DNA of 60,501 nucleotides from Eimeria necatrix (taxonomy: Eukaryota; Apicomplexa; Conoidasida; Eucoccidiorida; Eimeriidae), in contig NW_013652245.1 of the NCBI RefSeq assembly GCF_000499385.1, forward strand, positions 7,501 to 68,001. Direction: 5' to 3'. This document shows, one piece after another, positions 59,601 to 60,501 of this stretch. Below the pieces are notes generated by a model. It worked only from the letters and a program-made list of their open reading frames with translations, made no database searches and was not told where the DNA came from. The translations under genes and the position numbers were made by a program. How positions within the stretch are numbered: the stretch's first letter is position 1; the number at the start of each line of letters is the position of its first letter.

Positions 59601-60501
59601 TGCACAAACGCAGGAGTGCATAGACACCACAGAGCTGCGCTGTGCAGATAAAACAAAAGGCAGCGAACAAACACTTTTCAATCATCTCACATGATGCACA
59701 CTCACTGGGCGTGGGCCTGCGGAAGCCGCAGCCTAAACCGACTCGGAGGCGCAAACGGGTCCGACTGAACTCTGAGGCAAGACGCGCGCAAAAAAGATGA
59801 ATTTGGCTCCAATTCACTTCTACCCCAAGACTAAGCGTCAGCAGTTAATGAAAAAACTTGCATAGATGAATTTGGCTCTAATTCACTTCTACTTCAAGAC
59901 TAAAGGCCAGCAGTTAATGAAAAAACTTGGATAGTGGCACAACATATTCTGAATGCAGCCCACTTGTCAAGATATAATGTGAATTCGTTCACTTCCCAAC
60001 ACCCTATCAGATCCTTATACGCGCCATAGCTCTTCCCTATAACACGAAACACACAAAACAGGACACAGCGGCCAGCAGACAGATAAATCCTGATGAAATA
60101 AATAATTTTAAGTAAATAAAAAGGAAGTAAGGCTGCAGTGTTTAGTGTTTAGGGTGCATGCAAGCCTGAATCTTTCGAGTGTTGCACCTTCTAAGCTGAT
60201 TAGACACCTCGAGAGGTCCTTCTGGTGCAAGTAAGGAGAGGATGAAGGCCTCACTCCAGCCTGAAACACAACACCTCACTCAAATTGCTTCTGCTGCCTC
60301 CCCCTTACGTGCGCAGCACAAGAACTCCAGAGGAGTTTATAAAAAATGAGAAAAATGATAGCGAACTGTTGCGGACACGGACCCCTGCTGGTTCCTCATC
60401 TTCTTCTTGGAACTGCCGCTGCCCGTAGGCGTGGCCTGGGGGGCCGCCGTCCCCCGAAACGTTGTGGCGGCCGCCTCTGCCCCTTCCTGCACAGGCAGCA
60501 G
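56604..60501 (-). CDS. Predicted ATPase of the ABC class (PF09818 type), 5' end possibly beyond the window
   Basis: Soluble ABC-type ATPase of unknown role, a family found in bacteria, plants and apicomplexans. Exons (minus): 60221-60188, 60036-59964, 59771-59706, 59599-59455, 59216-59112, 58888-58744, 58632-58526, 58347-58275, 58117-57963, 57821-57785, 57688-57491, 57388-57177, one ending at 56912, and 56788-56604 with the stop. Diagnostic segments in order: SYGAYKDLIG, VQSDPFAPPSRFRLRLP, IRNVALCDFLTRKFF, LPELVRSVMHYSSLDAGALK, AFVANGACLPRRSGVEDTPM, VLFQSPPDLECEFTLPNSG, Walker A VGGGFHGKST, DISPFISNLPFGKSTDAFSS, signature-like ADASGSTSQAANIMEALE, Walker B ALLIDEDTCATNFMI, IMVIGGSGDFFEVADLV and GTTTIDVSGVEQLAEASQTR. 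The join between 57177 and the exon ending 56912 is not resolved. A minus-strand open segment at 60501-60365 (TAAPQATPTGSGSSKKKM) may be part of the N-terminus. Confidence 0.9.
59796..59933. repeat. 69-bp tandem duplication inside an intron of the ATPase gene
   Basis: Copies at 59796-59864 and 59865-59933 differ at only a few positions. Together they make up most of the intron between the exons at 60036-59964 and 59771-59706. Confidence 0.9.

Overview
The window is nuclear DNA of an apicomplexan parasite, almost certainly an Eimeria species of the chicken-coccidia group. The reasons are dense CAG/CTG trinucleotide repeats read in all frames as runs of Gln, Ala, Ser or Leu, interstitial telomere-like AAACCCT heptamers, many short phase-conserving spliceosomal introns, and gene products that match eukaryotic and apicomplexan families. 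The species cannot be fixed from the sequence alone.

The window has two compositional halves, like the repeat-rich (R) and repeat-poor (P) segments described for Eimeria chromosomes. Repeat-rich part, 1 to about 24,800: a TBC1D20/Gyp8-type Rab GAP (+, 1094-4727); a secreted Gln-rich protein with a possible GPI anchor and a telomere-like repeat in its intron (+, 7307-9501); a long array of TGCATGCA and GCTAGC motifs between two convergent genes (9829-10866); a USP39/Sad1 spliceosomal pseudo-deubiquitinase in 12 exons (-, 10967-17405); and an EMB8/YheT/ABHD-type alpha/beta hydrolase (-, 20933-24624). Repeat-poor part, about 24,800 to the end: roughly 7 kb with no gene I can recognise; ORC2 (+, 31766-35590); a carbonyl-reductase-like SDR with altered active-site residues (+, 36768-38928); a kelch-repeat/coiled-coil protein with a 25-nt microexon (+, 42051-45380); RNA polymerase I subunit RPA12 (+, 47444-48328); an ExoIII/APE1-type AP endonuclease (+, 49365-53592); an unrecognised multi-exon coiled-coil protein (+, about 54348-55676); and an ABC-class predicted ATPase of the PF09818 type (-, 56604 to about 60501, 5' end probably at or beyond the window edge).

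The genes are housekeeping functions without an obvious shared pathway: vesicle traffic, splicing, replication origin recognition, DNA repair and rRNA transcription. Gene models were built by hand by matching exon reading frames, splice consensus and intron phase; each exon list is given in the entry. Joins that could not be closed are stated.

The most unusual signals are: inverted telomere-like arrays directly flanking exon 2 of the USP39 gene, one arm starting at the splice donor; direct telomere-like arrays flanking the signal-peptide exon of the secreted protein; side-by-side arrays of two known apicomplexan AP2-factor motifs; three GC-AG introns with strong GCAAGY donors; a recurrent near-palindrome GGTGTACNKACACC; and several introns made mainly of tandem repeats that also supply the splice signals.
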